DNA of 64,000 nt, taken from the NCBI GenBank assembly GCA_963812255.1, contig CAWEUM010000005.1, positions 930,001-994,000 on the forward strand, read 5' to 3'. The first letter of the stretch is position 1. Each line of letters begins with the position of its first letter. Made by a program: the position numbers and the translations under genes. The notes under the pieces are model-generated. The model saw nothing but the letters and a program-made list of their open reading frames with translations, was not told the origin of the DNA and did not search any database. Shown piece by piece: positions 47,043-56,755 of the stretch. This stretch comes from DATJGR01 sp963812255. GTDB lineage: Bacteria; Pseudomonadota; Gammaproteobacteria; Pseudomonadales; Azotimanducaceae.

Positions 47043-47944
47043 CAAGGGAATCCGCCGGCCCGGCTGACCATCGCCGGCAGATCCTTGCCGAGCACACCGC
47101 CGAGCCAGTGCGATGTCTCAATCACCGACTCGAGCTCGCCTTCGTGGTCGACGTTCATGCGCTCGAGCATGTAGAGCAGATCTTCCGTCGCGATGTTGCC
47201 GGTCGCCTTGGGCGCGAAAGGACAACCGCCGATGCCGCCGATACTCGCGTCGAGCGTCTCGACTCCGACCTGCAAGGCGGCAAACGCATTCGCAATACCG
47301 GTGTTGCGCGTGTTGTGGAAGTGCGCGCGCAACGGCATCGTTCCCAACGAGGCTCTCAACGCGCCAAACAGATCGAGTACTTGTCCCGGGACGCCGACGC
47401 CGATCGTATCAGCCAGTGCAAGTTCCACCGGGCCTGCATCGGCGAGGCGCCTGGCGATGTCGAGCACGCGCCTGGCATCGACTTCGCCTTCGAACGGGCA
47501 ACCGAATGCAACCGCAATGGTCACCGTCGCGCGCAATCCACGCCGTGCTGCGTCGCGCACGATCTCGCAGCCGACTGCGACACTGTCATCGACGCTCTGG
47601 CCCTGATTGCGCGCGCCAAACGTATCGGTGGCGGGCACTACCATGCCGACTTCCTGCAACCTTTCCGTCGCGCGCGCGCGGTCGTAGCCGCGGCGGTTCA
47701 GCACCAGTCCGGCGTAGACGACGTCACCGCGTTGCGGCAGGCTCCGGCACACCGCCTCGGCGTCGGCCATCTGCGGCACGCGTTGCGGATGCACGAAGCT
47801 TGTGACTTCAATACGCCGGAACCCCGCCGTCAGCGCGCGATGAATCAACGTCAGCTTGTCCTCGGTCGACAACATGACCGATTCATTCTGCAGCCCGTCA
47901 CGCGGACTGACTTCCATCACCGTGACCGAGCGCGCCAGTGACAT
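47042..47944 (-). CDS. Hydroxymethylglutaryl-CoA lyase-like enzyme
   Basis: A 300-residue DRE-TIM-family lyase. The metal/catalytic start is VSPRDGLQNES, FHNTRNTG is near the end of the barrel, and GGIGGCPFAPKATGNIATED holds the catalytic Cys loop. HMG-CoA lyase gives acetyl-CoA and acetoacetate in leucine breakdown. Related enzymes cleave other 3-hydroxyacyl-CoAs. Six bases downstream of glnS and coupled to the FAD oxidase gene. Confidence 0.92.
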   Translation of the reverse strand: MSLARSVTVMEVSPRDGLQNESVMLSTEDKLTLIHRALTAGFRRIEVTSFVHPQRVPQMADAEAVCRSLPQRGDVVYAGLVLNRRGYDRARATERLQEVGMVVPATDTFGARNQGQSVDDSVAVGCEIVRDAARRGLRATVTIAVAFGCPFEGEVDARRVLDIARRLADAGPVELALADTIGVGVPGQVLDLFGALRASLGTMPLRAHFHNTRNTGIANAFAALQVGVETLDASIGGIGGCPFAPKATGNIATEDLLYMLERMNVDHEGELESVIETSHWLGGVLGKDLPAMVSRAGGFP

Positions 47945-47950
47945 CGTCGA

Positions 47951-49606
47951 TCAGCCCGAGAAACTGTCGCGCAACGCGACAGTGCGGTTGAACACCGGCG
48001 CGTCGGCGCGATACGCATCGTCCTTGCAGAAGTAGCCGAGGCGTTCGAACTGAAAACGCCGTGCGTCGGATTCGACGATTGCGCGTTCGACGAACCCTTG
48101 CCGCACGACCAATGAGTTCGGATTCAGCGCTTCGGCAAACTCCAGCTTTGCCGGATGCGGCTCTTTGAACAGGTGTTGGTACAACCGAAACTCGGCCGCC
48201 ACGGCATTGCCGGCGGATACCCAGTGAATCACGCCTTTGGGCTTCAAGCCGCTGCTGTCGGCGCCACTTTTGGATTCAGGCACATAGCTGCAACGTAATT
48301 CGACGACGCGGCCCGCATCTTCCAGCACGTCATCGCAGCGGATGATGAAACCGTTGCGCAGCCGCACCAGTCCACCCGGGATCAGCCGCTTGTACTTCGG
48401 CGGTGGAACCTTTTCGAAATCCCCACGTTCTATGAACAGACGGGATCCGAAGCCGAGCGTTCGCGCGCCCATGTCAGGCTGTTGGGGATGCCAGGCCGCC
48501 GACAGCGTTTCGTCGCTATCGTTTGGATAGTTGGTGATCGTCACCGGCAGTGGGTCGAGTACCGCCATGGCGCGCGGCGCGTTCGCCTCGAGATCGCGCC
48601 GAATGCAGAACTCGAGCAGACTGACTTCGACGACATTGTCCTGCTTGGTGACTCCGATCCGACCGCAGAAATCGCGGATCGCGGCTGGCGTCACCCCGCG
48701 CCGCCGCAGGCCGGCTAATGTCGGCATGCGGGGATCGTCCCAACCTGCAACCCGCCTTTCGCTCACCAGTTCGTGCAACAGACGCTTGCTCATGATGGTG
48801 TATTCGAGTCCCAATCGGGAGAACTCGATCTGCGGCGGATGAAAGTTGACGTTGATGCTATCGAGGACCCAGTCGTACAAGGGCCGGTGATCTTCGAATT
48901 CCAATGTACACAGCGAATGTGTAATGCCCTCCAGCGCATCGCAGATGCAGTGAGTGAAGTCGTACGTCGGGTAAATGCACCACGTTTTGCCGGTGCGCTG
49001 ATGAGGTGTATGGCGGATCCGATACAGCACCGGGTCGCGCAGATTCAGATTCGGCGACTTCATGTCGATGCGCGCGCGCAGCACGTGCTCACCATCCGCG
49101 AACTCGCCCGCATGCATGCGAGTCAGAAGATCGAGGTTTTCAGCGACGCTGCGATCGCGATACGGACTGTCGCGACCGGGCTCGGTGAGTGTGCCACGCG
49201 TGGCGCGGATCTCCTCCGCACTGAGGCTGCATACGAACGCGCGTCCATTGTGTACCAGTTGCGTCGCGAAGTCGTAGATCTGTTCGAAATAGTCGCTGGC
49301 GTACGTCAGCCGGTCGCCCCAGTCGAAGCCGAGCCAACGCACGTCGTGCTGAATCGAATCGACATACTCATCGTCTTCCTTCAGCGGATTGGTATCGTCG
49401 AAGCGCAGATAGCAGACGCCACCGAACTCCTGTGCGACACCAAAATTCAGGCAGATACTCTTCGCATGCCCAATGTGCAGATAGCCATTCGGTTCCGGAG
49501 GGAAGCGTGTGACCACGCCAGCGACGCTGCGTTCGTCCAGGTCGTGTTGAATGCGCGCCCGGATGAAGTCCTGAGTTTCGGCGGGTTTTTGCAGGTTGTC
49601 CGTCAT
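47951..49606 (-). CDS. glnS: Glutaminyl-tRNA synthetase
   Basis: A 551-residue class I synthetase of normal length. HIGH motif GYLHIGHAKS (44-47), KMSKS-equivalent MSKRLLHELV near residue 270, FDDTNPLKEDDEYVD and a full C-terminal anticodon-binding beta-barrel ending RRFQFERLGYFCKD. Presence of GlnRS rather than reliance on GatCAB alone is typical of gamma- and some betaproteobacteria and argues against an alphaproteobacterial host. The ATG at 49606 is used. The frame is open to 49636. Confidence 0.98.
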   Translation of the reverse strand: MTDNLQKPAETQDFIRARIQHDLDERSVAGVVTRFPPEPNGYLHIGHAKSICLNFGVAQEFGGVCYLRFDDTNPLKEDDEYVDSIQHDVRWLGFDWGDRLTYASDYFEQIYDFATQLVHNGRAFVCSLSAEEIRATRGTLTEPGRDSPYRDRSVAENLDLLTRMHAGEFADGEHVLRARIDMKSPNLNLRDPVLYRIRHTPHQRTGKTWCIYPTYDFTHCICDALEGITHSLCTLEFEDHRPLYDWVLDSINVNFHPPQIEFSRLGLEYTIMSKRLLHELVSERRVAGWDDPRMPTLAGLRRRGVTPAAIRDFCGRIGVTKQDNVVEVSLLEFCIRRDLEANAPRAMAVLDPLPVTITNYPNDSDETLSAAWHPQQPDMGARTLGFGSRLFIERGDFEKVPPPKYKRLIPGGLVRLRNGFIIRCDDVLEDAGRVVELRCSYVPESKSGADSSGLKPKGVIHWVSAGNAVAAEFRLYQHLFKEPHPAKLEFAEALNPNSLVVRQGFVERAIVESDARRFQFERLGYFCKDDAYRADAPVFNRTVALRDSFSG

Positions 49607-49678
49607 GTCATCCGCGGTACGTGAAACGGCCGGCATTGTATCGGAAATGCGTGCACCGTCGGCTGCGGAGGCTACGCC

Positions 49679-50698
49679 TCACCACTTCATATACGGGCTG
49701 ATCACGGCAGCCAGACAGATGACGAACAGCATCAGTGCGGCAGCCGCGAGAACCAACGTGTCGACTAGAACAAAGGTCCCGGAAAAGAACAGCGCAGCGA
49801 GCGGAAACAGCAGATAGAACAGCATCGGCAGCACCAGTTCCCAGCGCCACGGGTTGTCCGTTTTGTACGTTGCCCGGTCGCGCCACACGATGAACAGGCT
49901 GATCACGATCAGTCCGACGATGAACACAACCGCTTCGATCGGTGGCTTCGCCCCAGGCGCCGTGACCGCAACCGTCAGCAGCGCCAGCAGGATAATCAAT
50001 CGCAGCACGCCATCGAAGATGGCCACCGAATTGCCGAGGATGATGGCGTTGGCGGCCCAGCCCAGCAGCAGCGCCGCGGCGGTCACCGTCGCCGGGAACG
50101 CATACCAGCTCGCGAAGTTGAACAGTGGAATCGAAAACCAGACGTCGGCGAAACGCGGCTCGGTATGCCAGATCCAGAATCCGAGGCCGGCATGCAACTG
50201 CTCTGGGATGGGCTGACAATCCATGCTGATCGCGGCCACCGGATCGAGATAGCCATCGAACAGCATCGCAATCAACGCGACCATGAATGGTGCAATCGCC
50301 GGCCGGTACGATGCGAGCCACACCGGCGTCGTCAGCAGCAGCCGGGCCGTCCACAGCAGACAGAAGCAGATGATCGCGCCGGACAACGGAACCGTCGCGG
50401 AGATGCCGCCAACGACGGCTTGCGCGCACGCATCCCGGGGCGGTGCGAAACCGAACCACGACCAGTCGAAGTTCGGAATCATGTCCCAAAATACGTTCTG
50501 CGGGTAATCGTAGAACGGTGCACTCACATGCGCCCACGATTCGAGCAGCCAGTGTAGTACCGCGAAGCCCGCCAGCATCACGAACTGGAGCAGGCCAGTG
50601 ATCCATCCTTCGATCATGCCGATTCGCACGCAGGCGTATAGGCACAGCAATAACGATAGATAGACACCCACCGTGAAGATCATGGGCCAAAGTGCCAT
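49679..50698 (-). CDS. Polytopic membrane protein resembling CruF-type carotenoid hydratases (DUF422)
   Basis: A 339-residue protein with about ten helices. The central block has DGYLDPVAA, then GFWIWHTEP, then WFSIPLFNFASWYAFP. That order (DPVA, GxWxW, YFGxPLxNFxGW) is the pattern of the CruF/DUF422 family, which hydrates C50 or C40 carotenoid ends. The match is by eye and is moderate. It is divergent from the TIR gene, with the UbiA-type gene on the far side. The two families occur together in bacterioruberin pathways. Confidence 0.6.
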   Translation of the reverse strand: MALWPMIFTVGVYLSLLLCLYACVRIGMIEGWITGLLQFVMLAGFAVLHWLLESWAHVSAPFYDYPQNVFWDMIPNFDWSWFGFAPPRDACAQAVVGGISATVPLSGAIICFCLLWTARLLLTTPVWLASYRPAIAPFMVALIAMLFDGYLDPVAAISMDCQPIPEQLHAGLGFWIWHTEPRFADVWFSIPLFNFASWYAFPATVTAAALLLGWAANAIILGNSVAIFDGVLRLIILLALLTVAVTAPGAKPPIEAVVFIVGLIVISLFIVWRDRATYKTDNPWRWELVLPMLFYLLFPLAALFFSGTFVLVDTLVLAAAALMLFVICLAAVISPYMKW

Positions 50699-50829
50699 GC
50701 TGCGTTCCGCTGCCCCTCAATCGAGTCGCGCTGCTCGACCCACAGTGTAGTGCAACGCGCACACCGAAGGTGACCGCCGCGTGATCGTAATGGATACTCT
50801 CCCGCTACGCCTAGGACGTTAGGGGGAGC

Positions 50830-53700
50830 GTGCCCGATCAAGACACCCAAGCCCGCCTGTTCGTCAGCTACTCGCACGACGACGCCGGGACCGTGCTGGC
50901 CGATGCGGCCTGGCTCGGCGCGCAGGGATTTGCAGCGTGGATCGACAGCGGCATCCGGCCAGGCAGCGATTGGGCCGGCGCGCTGACCCAGGAGATCGAC
51001 CGCTGTGCCGCCCTGCTGTTCTTCGCTTCGCACCGCTCCATCGCGTCGGCACACTGCCTCAACGAGATTGCCTATGCGGTGGATGCCGGTAAGCCGATCG
51101 TGGTGGTCTATCTCGAGCCGGTGGAACTGAGCGGCGGAATAAAACTGTTCGTCTCGCGCACCCAGGCGATCCTGCGTTGGCAGTTGAGCACCGACGAAGC
51201 TCGACACCAGATCCTCGACGTACTGAATGGTCACGCACGAAATCCGGCGCAAGCGAAATCCAAGCCACCGGCGGTCTGGCACGTCCCGCTGCGGAGAAAT
51301 CACAGTTTCAGCGGGCGCGAGCAGCTGTTGGCCGCCATCGAGGAAACGTTGGGCGACACGCCGGATCCCGCGGTGCTCGTGCTCGCCGGCCTTGCAGGTG
51401 TGGGTAAGTCTCAAATCGCCCTCGAATTTGCGTTCCGGCAGGCCGGCGAATTCAGCGTCGTCGCGTGGTTGCGTGCCGAAGAATCGGCGACGCTCAACGC
51501 CGATTTCGTGGATCTGGCCCACGGCCTGGGCATCGAACGCGCCAACGACACCGATCGCGCGATCGTCATCGAAGCGGTGAAGCGTTGGCTTGCAGGCAAC
51601 GCCAACTGGCTGATGATCTTCGACAACGTCGAGGATCCGCAGCTCGCCGCCGCGTATCTGCCGAACCAGTTTCGCGGCAAGGTGATCATGACCACGCGCA
51701 GACAGAACTGGGGCAACTGGGTGCGGCGTCTGTCGATCGACGAATTCACCCAGCAGCAGGCAGAAGAGTTCCTGCTGGCGCGCACGCGCGAGACTGATCG
51801 CAAGGCCGCCGCCGGGCTTGCGCGCGCGCTCGGCTGTCTACCGCTCGCGCTCGAAGAAGCGGCGGCGTATGTGGAAGCCACCGGCCGCACGATTGCGAGC
51901 TATCTGAGCCTGTTCAACGAACACCACGAACTGCTGCTCGCACAAGGCTCGCCGCAAGGCTCATCGACCGGCGACTACCCCGGTTCGTTGCGCGCCGCAT
52001 TCGAAGTTTCGCTGCAGCAACTTCGCGTCGAGGATCCGCTGGCGGGCGGGCTGCTGGAGATGTTCGCGTTCGTTGCACCCGATGATATTCCGCACACCTT
52101 GTGGGAAACGGCACTGCAACGCAGCGGCGAGGCCGCCGGTCCACTGCTCGTCGATCGCTGTCTGTCGGCGCTGCGAAAGTTCTCGCTCGTGAACATCCAC
52201 GGCGACGCGATCGCGGTGCATCGGTTGGTTCAACTGGTGATTCGCGACCGCATGTCCGCGCCGGATCGGGAGCGAATTGCCACTGACGTGCTGCGCCAGG
52301 TCGAGTCGGTGTTTCCGCACATTCGCGACATGGGCACGGCGGCCGCCGCAAGTGTGCGACTGTTGCCGCACGCGGTGGCCGCTCTCGGACACGCACGGGC
52401 GATCCCGGCGGTTGCCGCCACGGCCTGCTCGCTATGGGGGCGGACCGGCAGCCTGCTCAGCGCGCGCAATGCATCCGACGAAGGCGCCGCCCACCTCGAA
52501 CGCGCTTACACACTGTCAAAGTCGCATCCCGATCAGCACCGCCTGTTCGCACGCACCTGCGAACTGTTTGGCCGGATTCTGTACTACAACGGAGAACTGG
52601 ACCGGTCGCGGGCAATCTACGGCGAAGCGTTGGCTGCGTATCAGCTCACCGATGGCAACAACGCGCCGCGCCTGATGCCGATCTACGTGGATCTCGCGTG
52701 GATCGAATGGCGCGCCGGCGATTTCGATGCCGCAGAGCGCGCGAGTCGACGCGCGCTCGAGGTATTGGGAAGTGCGACGGGCACACCCGACCCGCGGGCA
52801 ACGGCGGCGTTGTCCATTCTGGCGCGCACCCTGTTGGAGCAGGGACGTATCGACGATTGCCGCCGCACCATCGACGCAACGATCGCAGCCATCGATGCAC
52901 TGGACGACACTCACAACCCGCTGATGTGTGCATCTTTGTTGCTGGTCGCGCAGGTACTGCAGGGTCTCGGCGTCCCGCTGCAAGCAAAATCCTGGGCCGA
53001 AAGGGCCATCGAGATTGGTACACCGACATTCAGTCCGCATCACGCGCTATTGAGCGCGTCGCGCTGTGTGCTGGGTCAGGCGTTGATCACGTTGGGCGAG
53101 CCGGAATCCGCCAAGCCGCACTTGGCAGCGGCGACGGAATCGATTCGCGCCACGCGTCACCCGCTCAGCCAATACATCTGTGTCGCGCCGTGCGTGTTGG
53201 TCGGCGTATTGACGAGTGTGGGTGAAATCGATGCGGCGCGTAGTCTGGCGAACGAAGCCGACGGCGTGCTCGACCAGCGCATCTCTGGGGATGGTGTCAT
53301 TGCACGCGCGCTCGGCGCAGTCATGCACGCAAAGCTGGCGGTCATCGACAGCGATCCTGGCCGGGCGCAGCTATTGCTGAGCGATGCCGATGCATCGATA
53401 ACCCGGTTCTATGGCGCAGAGCATCCGCATCGGATGCCGTTGCTGCATGTACTCGCGGAGTTGCAACTGCAGCAGGGCCGTATCGAAGCAGCCACGGCCA
53501 CGCACGAGATCGGCCTCGGAATTGGTCGCCGCCATGATCTGACATTGCACCCACACGTCGCGGACCATCTCGTGGCGCTCGCCGACATTGCATCGCGACT
53601 CGGCGAGGATCAGCGCGCCGCGTCGCTTCGCGGTGAAGCGATTGAAATTTATCGCCAACGCATCGGTCCTTCGAGCCGCGCCGTGCGCGCGTTCGGATAG
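50830..53700 (+). CDS. TIR - NB-ARC (STAND NTPase) - TPR protein, candidate anti-phage defence
   Basis: A 956-residue three-part protein. TIR (about 8-135): LFVSYSHDD, AWIDSGIRPGSDW, and E79 in CLNEIAYA at the usual NADase glutamate. NB-ARC (about 155-420): Walker A GLAGVGKSQ (187-195), Walker B LMIFDNVED (D265), sensor MTTRR and GLPL-like LGCLPLALEEA (334-344). The rest (about 500-940) is a TPR solenoid. Known relatives sense invaders through the repeats and trigger TIR-dependent NAD+ depletion. Defence here is inference. The GTG start is forced: AGGGGGAG is only one to three bases before it, and no other start precedes the TIR strand. Confidence 0.92.
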   Translation: MPDQDTQARLFVSYSHDDAGTVLADAAWLGAQGFAAWIDSGIRPGSDWAGALTQEIDRCAALLFFASHRSIASAHCLNEIAYAVDAGKPIVVVYLEPVELSGGIKLFVSRTQAILRWQLSTDEARHQILDVLNGHARNPAQAKSKPPAVWHVPLRRNHSFSGREQLLAAIEETLGDTPDPAVLVLAGLAGVGKSQIALEFAFRQAGEFSVVAWLRAEESATLNADFVDLAHGLGIERANDTDRAIVIEAVKRWLAGNANWLMIFDNVEDPQLAAAYLPNQFRGKVIMTTRRQNWGNWVRRLSIDEFTQQQAEEFLLARTRETDRKAAAGLARALGCLPLALEEAAAYVEATGRTIASYLSLFNEHHELLLAQGSPQGSSTGDYPGSLRAAFEVSLQQLRVEDPLAGGLLEMFAFVAPDDIPHTLWETALQRSGEAAGPLLVDRCLSALRKFSLVNIHGDAIAVHRLVQLVIRDRMSAPDRERIATDVLRQVESVFPHIRDMGTAAAASVRLLPHAVAALGHARAIPAVAATACSLWGRTGSLLSARNASDEGAAHLERAYTLSKSHPDQHRLFARTCELFGRILYYNGELDRSRAIYGEALAAYQLTDGNNAPRLMPIYVDLAWIEWRAGDFDAAERASRRALEVLGSATGTPDPRATAALSILARTLLEQGRIDDCRRTIDATIAAIDALDDTHNPLMCASLLLVAQVLQGLGVPLQAKSWAERAIEIGTPTFSPHHALLSASRCVLGQALITLGEPESAKPHLAAATESIRATRHPLSQYICVAPCVLVGVLTSVGEIDAARSLANEADGVLDQRISGDGVIARALGAVMHAKLAVIDSDPGRAQLLLSDADASITRFYGAEHPHRMPLLHVLAELQLQQGRIEAATATHEIGLGIGRRHDLTLHPHVADHLVALADIASRLGEDQRAASLRGEAIEIYRQRIGPSSRAVRAFG

Positions 53701-53716
53701 TACGAAGCCGCACGCA

Positions 53717-54748
53717 ATGCAGCTGATCCAGGACATCGAACACACGCTGCGAGGGTCGTTCTTCGGCTTCACCGCGATGCTGCCGTTGATCGCCGCGGGC
53801 ACGATCGACCCGGATCCTACCGCAGCGCAGATCACTGCACTGCTGTGCATCGCCGCCGCCTTTCACGTATTCGGCTATCTGCACAACGACCTCATCGACT
53901 TGCCCATCGACCGCACGCAGCCGCAGCGCGCGAACGATCCGCTCATCACTGGACGGTTGAAGGTTTCTCACGCGTGGCTACTGGTGGCGGCACAGATACC
54001 CGTCAGCTTCGCGATCGCCGCGTCGGTTGGCGGCAACCTGCGCGCACTGCTGATACTCTCGCTTGGCTACCTCACCACGATTGCATACAACCTCTACGGA
54101 AAACGCTGCCGGATTCCAATGCTGACCGACGCGTTACAGGGCGTGGCATGGTTCTGCCTCGCCACGTTCGGCGCCGTTCTGGTCGGTGGATTCAACACGC
54201 TGACGTTCGTGATCGCGGCGTTCGGGTTCGCATTCATCCTGCTGATCAACGGGGTTCACGGCGGCCTGCGGGATCTCGCCAACGACTTCGCACGGGGTCG
54301 CATGACCACCGCGATCTACTTCGGCGCGCACCCGATCGATGCCGTCAGCATGTGCACCCCGGCGGCGCTACGCCGTTTTGCGGCCTTTGCGCTGGCGCTG
54401 GTCATGCTGCCCGGTGCGCTGTGTCTGCTGACCAACCGCTTCGACTATTCCACCCCGACATTGCTCGTGGTGGGTACCGTCTGGTTGTCGTTCAATGCAA
54501 TGAGCCTCTGGTACCTCCATCAGGTCGTCAAACCGCACCAGACAGACCGGCGGCGTTGGATCTATGCGCACCAACTGCCACTGCTTGCGCCGCCTCTGGT
54601 GCTGTTCCTGCCCGCACTCGGCTGGCCGCTGCGTCTCGCCGTGCTGTTCACGTGGACGGTGACGCTGTTGCTGTTCTCCGAACCGGTGAATCGTCTGGCG
54701 GGTTCGATCTTCCGACCGATCAGTCGCTTGAGGAGAAGCGATGCGTGA
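53717..54748 (+). CDS. UbiA-family prenyltransferase
   Basis: A 343-residue membrane protein with about nine helices. The first Asp-rich motif NDLIDLPIDR fits NDxxDxxxD (N57, D58, D61, D65). A second acidic segment LRDLANDFARG lies near residue 195. It joins a prenyl chain to an aromatic or other acceptor, or adds C5 units to lycopene. The ATG at 53717 is 16 bases after the TIR gene, so they are probably one transcript. The frame is open from 53588. Confidence 0.87.
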   Translation: MQLIQDIEHTLRGSFFGFTAMLPLIAAGTIDPDPTAAQITALLCIAAAFHVFGYLHNDLIDLPIDRTQPQRANDPLITGRLKVSHAWLLVAAQIPVSFAIAASVGGNLRALLILSLGYLTTIAYNLYGKRCRIPMLTDALQGVAWFCLATFGAVLVGGFNTLTFVIAAFGFAFILLINGVHGGLRDLANDFARGRMTTAIYFGAHPIDAVSMCTPAALRRFAAFALALVMLPGALCLLTNRFDYSTPTLLVVGTVWLSFNAMSLWYLHQVVKPHQTDRRRWIYAHQLPLLAPPLVLFLPALGWPLRLAVLFTWTVTLLLFSEPVNRLAGSIFRPISRLRRSDA

Positions 54749-54781
54749 CGAGACTCAACATCACCGCCGGCCGGACATGGC

Positions 54782-55660
54782 TCAGCGTGACGCAATCCGC
54801 CGCATCAGTCCCTCCTGCGAAGCCGACGCCACGAGCCGACCGTCGAGATCGAAGAATTCCGCTTGATTCATGCCGCGCGCGCCGCTCGCCGAACTCGTTC
54901 GTTTGACAGTCAGCAGCCACTCGTCGATGCGGAAGTCCCGGTGAAACCACAGCGCGTGATCGAGGCTCGCCATCTGAATCTCGCTGCGTGGCACGACATC
55001 TATGTGCGGTAGCGTCGCCGTCGACACCATGCCCATGTCGGAGGCATACGCCAGCAGGCTGAATTTCAACGCAGCGTCGTCGCCTGGCAGCGCCGCGCGG
55101 AAGCGTATCCAGACCGGATTCCAGAACTGCTCGCGCGCCGCGCGCGGTTGGTCCTGCGGGAATACCGAGCGCATTTCGAATGGCCGCGGGCGCTGTGCCC
55201 ATACGCTGATCTCTGGATTGCTCGTCGCCTCGCGGCGCGCGCGCGTCACGTCGTCTTCGAGCGCGTCCGGCCGCGGCACGTTCGGCATCGCGATCTCGTG
55301 GTTGAGCCCTGGCTCGTCGACTTGAAACGACGCGTCCATGTTGAAGATCGCCTCGCCGTTCTGCACCGCAACGACGCGTCGCGTCGTGAAACTGGTGCCG
55401 TCGCGAATACGCTCGACCTCGTACAGCACCGGGCGCTCCGGTTCACCGGCACGCATGAAATAGCCATGCAGCGAATGCGGATTGCGATCCTCGACGGTGG
55501 CCGACGCCGCGCGCAATGCCTGTGCGAGCACCTGACCGCCGAACAATCGACCCAAGCGGTCTTCGTTGGCCCCACGAAACAGATTCAATTCGATCGTCTC
55601 CAGCTTCAGGATCTCGAGCAGATGCTCCGCCTGACGGCCCTCTCGTCCTTCGTCACGCAT
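54782..55660 (-). CDS. tesB: Acyl-CoA thioesterase II
   Basis: A 292-residue double-hotdog thioesterase. It begins with LLEILKLETIELNLFRG and has FGGQVLAQALRAA and SLHGYFMRAG. The C-terminal half has ASLDHALWFHRDF and ASASQEGLMR, which carry the Asp and Gln of the TesB Asp/Thr/Gln triad. It hydrolyses medium- and long-chain acyl-CoA. The ATG at 55660 is chosen within a longer open frame (to 55798). Divergent from the MDR gene. Confidence 0.94.
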   Translation of the reverse strand: MRDEGREGRQAEHLLEILKLETIELNLFRGANEDRLGRLFGGQVLAQALRAASATVEDRNPHSLHGYFMRAGEPERPVLYEVERIRDGTSFTTRRVVAVQNGEAIFNMDASFQVDEPGLNHEIAMPNVPRPDALEDDVTRARREATSNPEISVWAQRPRPFEMRSVFPQDQPRAAREQFWNPVWIRFRAALPGDDAALKFSLLAYASDMGMVSTATLPHIDVVPRSEIQMASLDHALWFHRDFRIDEWLLTVKRTSSASGARGMNQAEFFDLDGRLVASASQEGLMRRIASR

Positions 55661-55726
55661 CGTGTTTCGTGTCGCGTCGCGGTGTAGGCTCGCGGCTGCG
55701 ATTCCTATCCAGACAAAGGGAGAACG

Positions 55727-56740
55727 ATGATGATCCGCAGCCGAGAAGTCCAGCTCAAGCGTCGCCCGGTGGGCCTGCCTCGACCGGACGACTTTCAAAT
55801 CGCAGACGTCGAGGTTGCCTCACCGGCAGACAGCGAAGTGCTCGTCAGGAACGTCTGCATGAGTGTCGATCCGTACATGCGCGGACGCATGGTCGATCGC
55901 AAATCGTACGTACCACCGTTTCAACTGGGTGCAACAATGAACGGCGGCGCGATCGGGCGCGTGGTCGAATCGAAGCATCCCGAATTCCGTCAGGGCGACT
56001 ACGTCGAAAGCAATTTCGGCTGGCGCGAAGCGTTCTGCGCACAGGGCGAGGTGCTGTCGCCGCTCGGTGATCTGGTCGCACCGCCGTCCGCTTATCTCGG
56101 CGTGCTTGGCATGCCCGGTATGACCGCATACGTCGGTCTACTGGAAGTCGGACAACTCAAAGACGGTGAGACCGTGTTCGTCTCGGGGGCCGCCGGCGCG
56201 GTCGGCAGCATCGTCGGGCAGATCGCGAAACTACGTGGATGCACGGTGATCGGCAGCGCCGGCAGCGCAAAAAAAGTGCGCCTGCTGACGGACGAACTCG
56301 GCTTCGATCATGCGTTCGATTATCACGGAGCGGATCTGCCCGCCGAGTTGCGCACCGCGGCACCTAACGGACTCGACGTGTACTTCGACAACGTCGGCGG
56401 CGATCACCTGCAAGCCGCGCTTGGCCATATGCGGCCGTTTGGTCGTATCGCGCTGTGTGGTGCCATCGCGCAGTACAACGATGCGGAACCCCCGCCGGGA
56501 CCGAACAACCTGACCTTGGCGATCGGTCTCGGCCTGACGTTGCGCGGTTTCATCGTGTCGCACTTCACCAACTTGCGCACGCAGTTCCGTCGCGAAATGG
56601 AGGACTGGGTCAAGAGTGGCGCGATTCAATATCGCGAGACGACCTTGAACGGTATCGACCGTGCGCCGGATGCATTCATTGGTCTATTTACCGGCGAGAA
56701 CACCGGAAAGATGATCGTGCAGTTGGCCAAGCTGGACTGA
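55727..56740 (+). CDS. NADP-dependent MDR oxidoreductase (CurA/prostaglandin reductase-like)
   Basis: A 337-residue zinc-free reductase. It starts SREVQLKRRPVGLPRPDDF, and VDPYMRGRM is the leukotriene B4 dehydrogenase/CurA signature. The NADP site is VFVSGAAGAVGSIVGQIAKLRG and a partner segment is VYFDNVGGDHLQAALGHM. It reduces alpha,beta-unsaturated carbonyls. ATG preceded by AAAGGGAGA. It ends 15 bases before the convergent Coq4 gene. Confidence 0.93.
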   Translation: MMIRSREVQLKRRPVGLPRPDDFQIADVEVASPADSEVLVRNVCMSVDPYMRGRMVDRKSYVPPFQLGATMNGGAIGRVVESKHPEFRQGDYVESNFGWREAFCAQGEVLSPLGDLVAPPSAYLGVLGMPGMTAYVGLLEVGQLKDGETVFVSGAAGAVGSIVGQIAKLRGCTVIGSAGSAKKVRLLTDELGFDHAFDYHGADLPAELRTAAPNGLDVYFDNVGGDHLQAALGHMRPFGRIALCGAIAQYNDAEPPPGPNNLTLAIGLGLTLRGFIVSHFTNLRTQFRREMEDWVKSGAIQYRETTLNGIDRAPDAFIGLFTGENTGKMIVQLAKLD

Positions 56741-56755
56741 TCCTCAACCTGGGGG

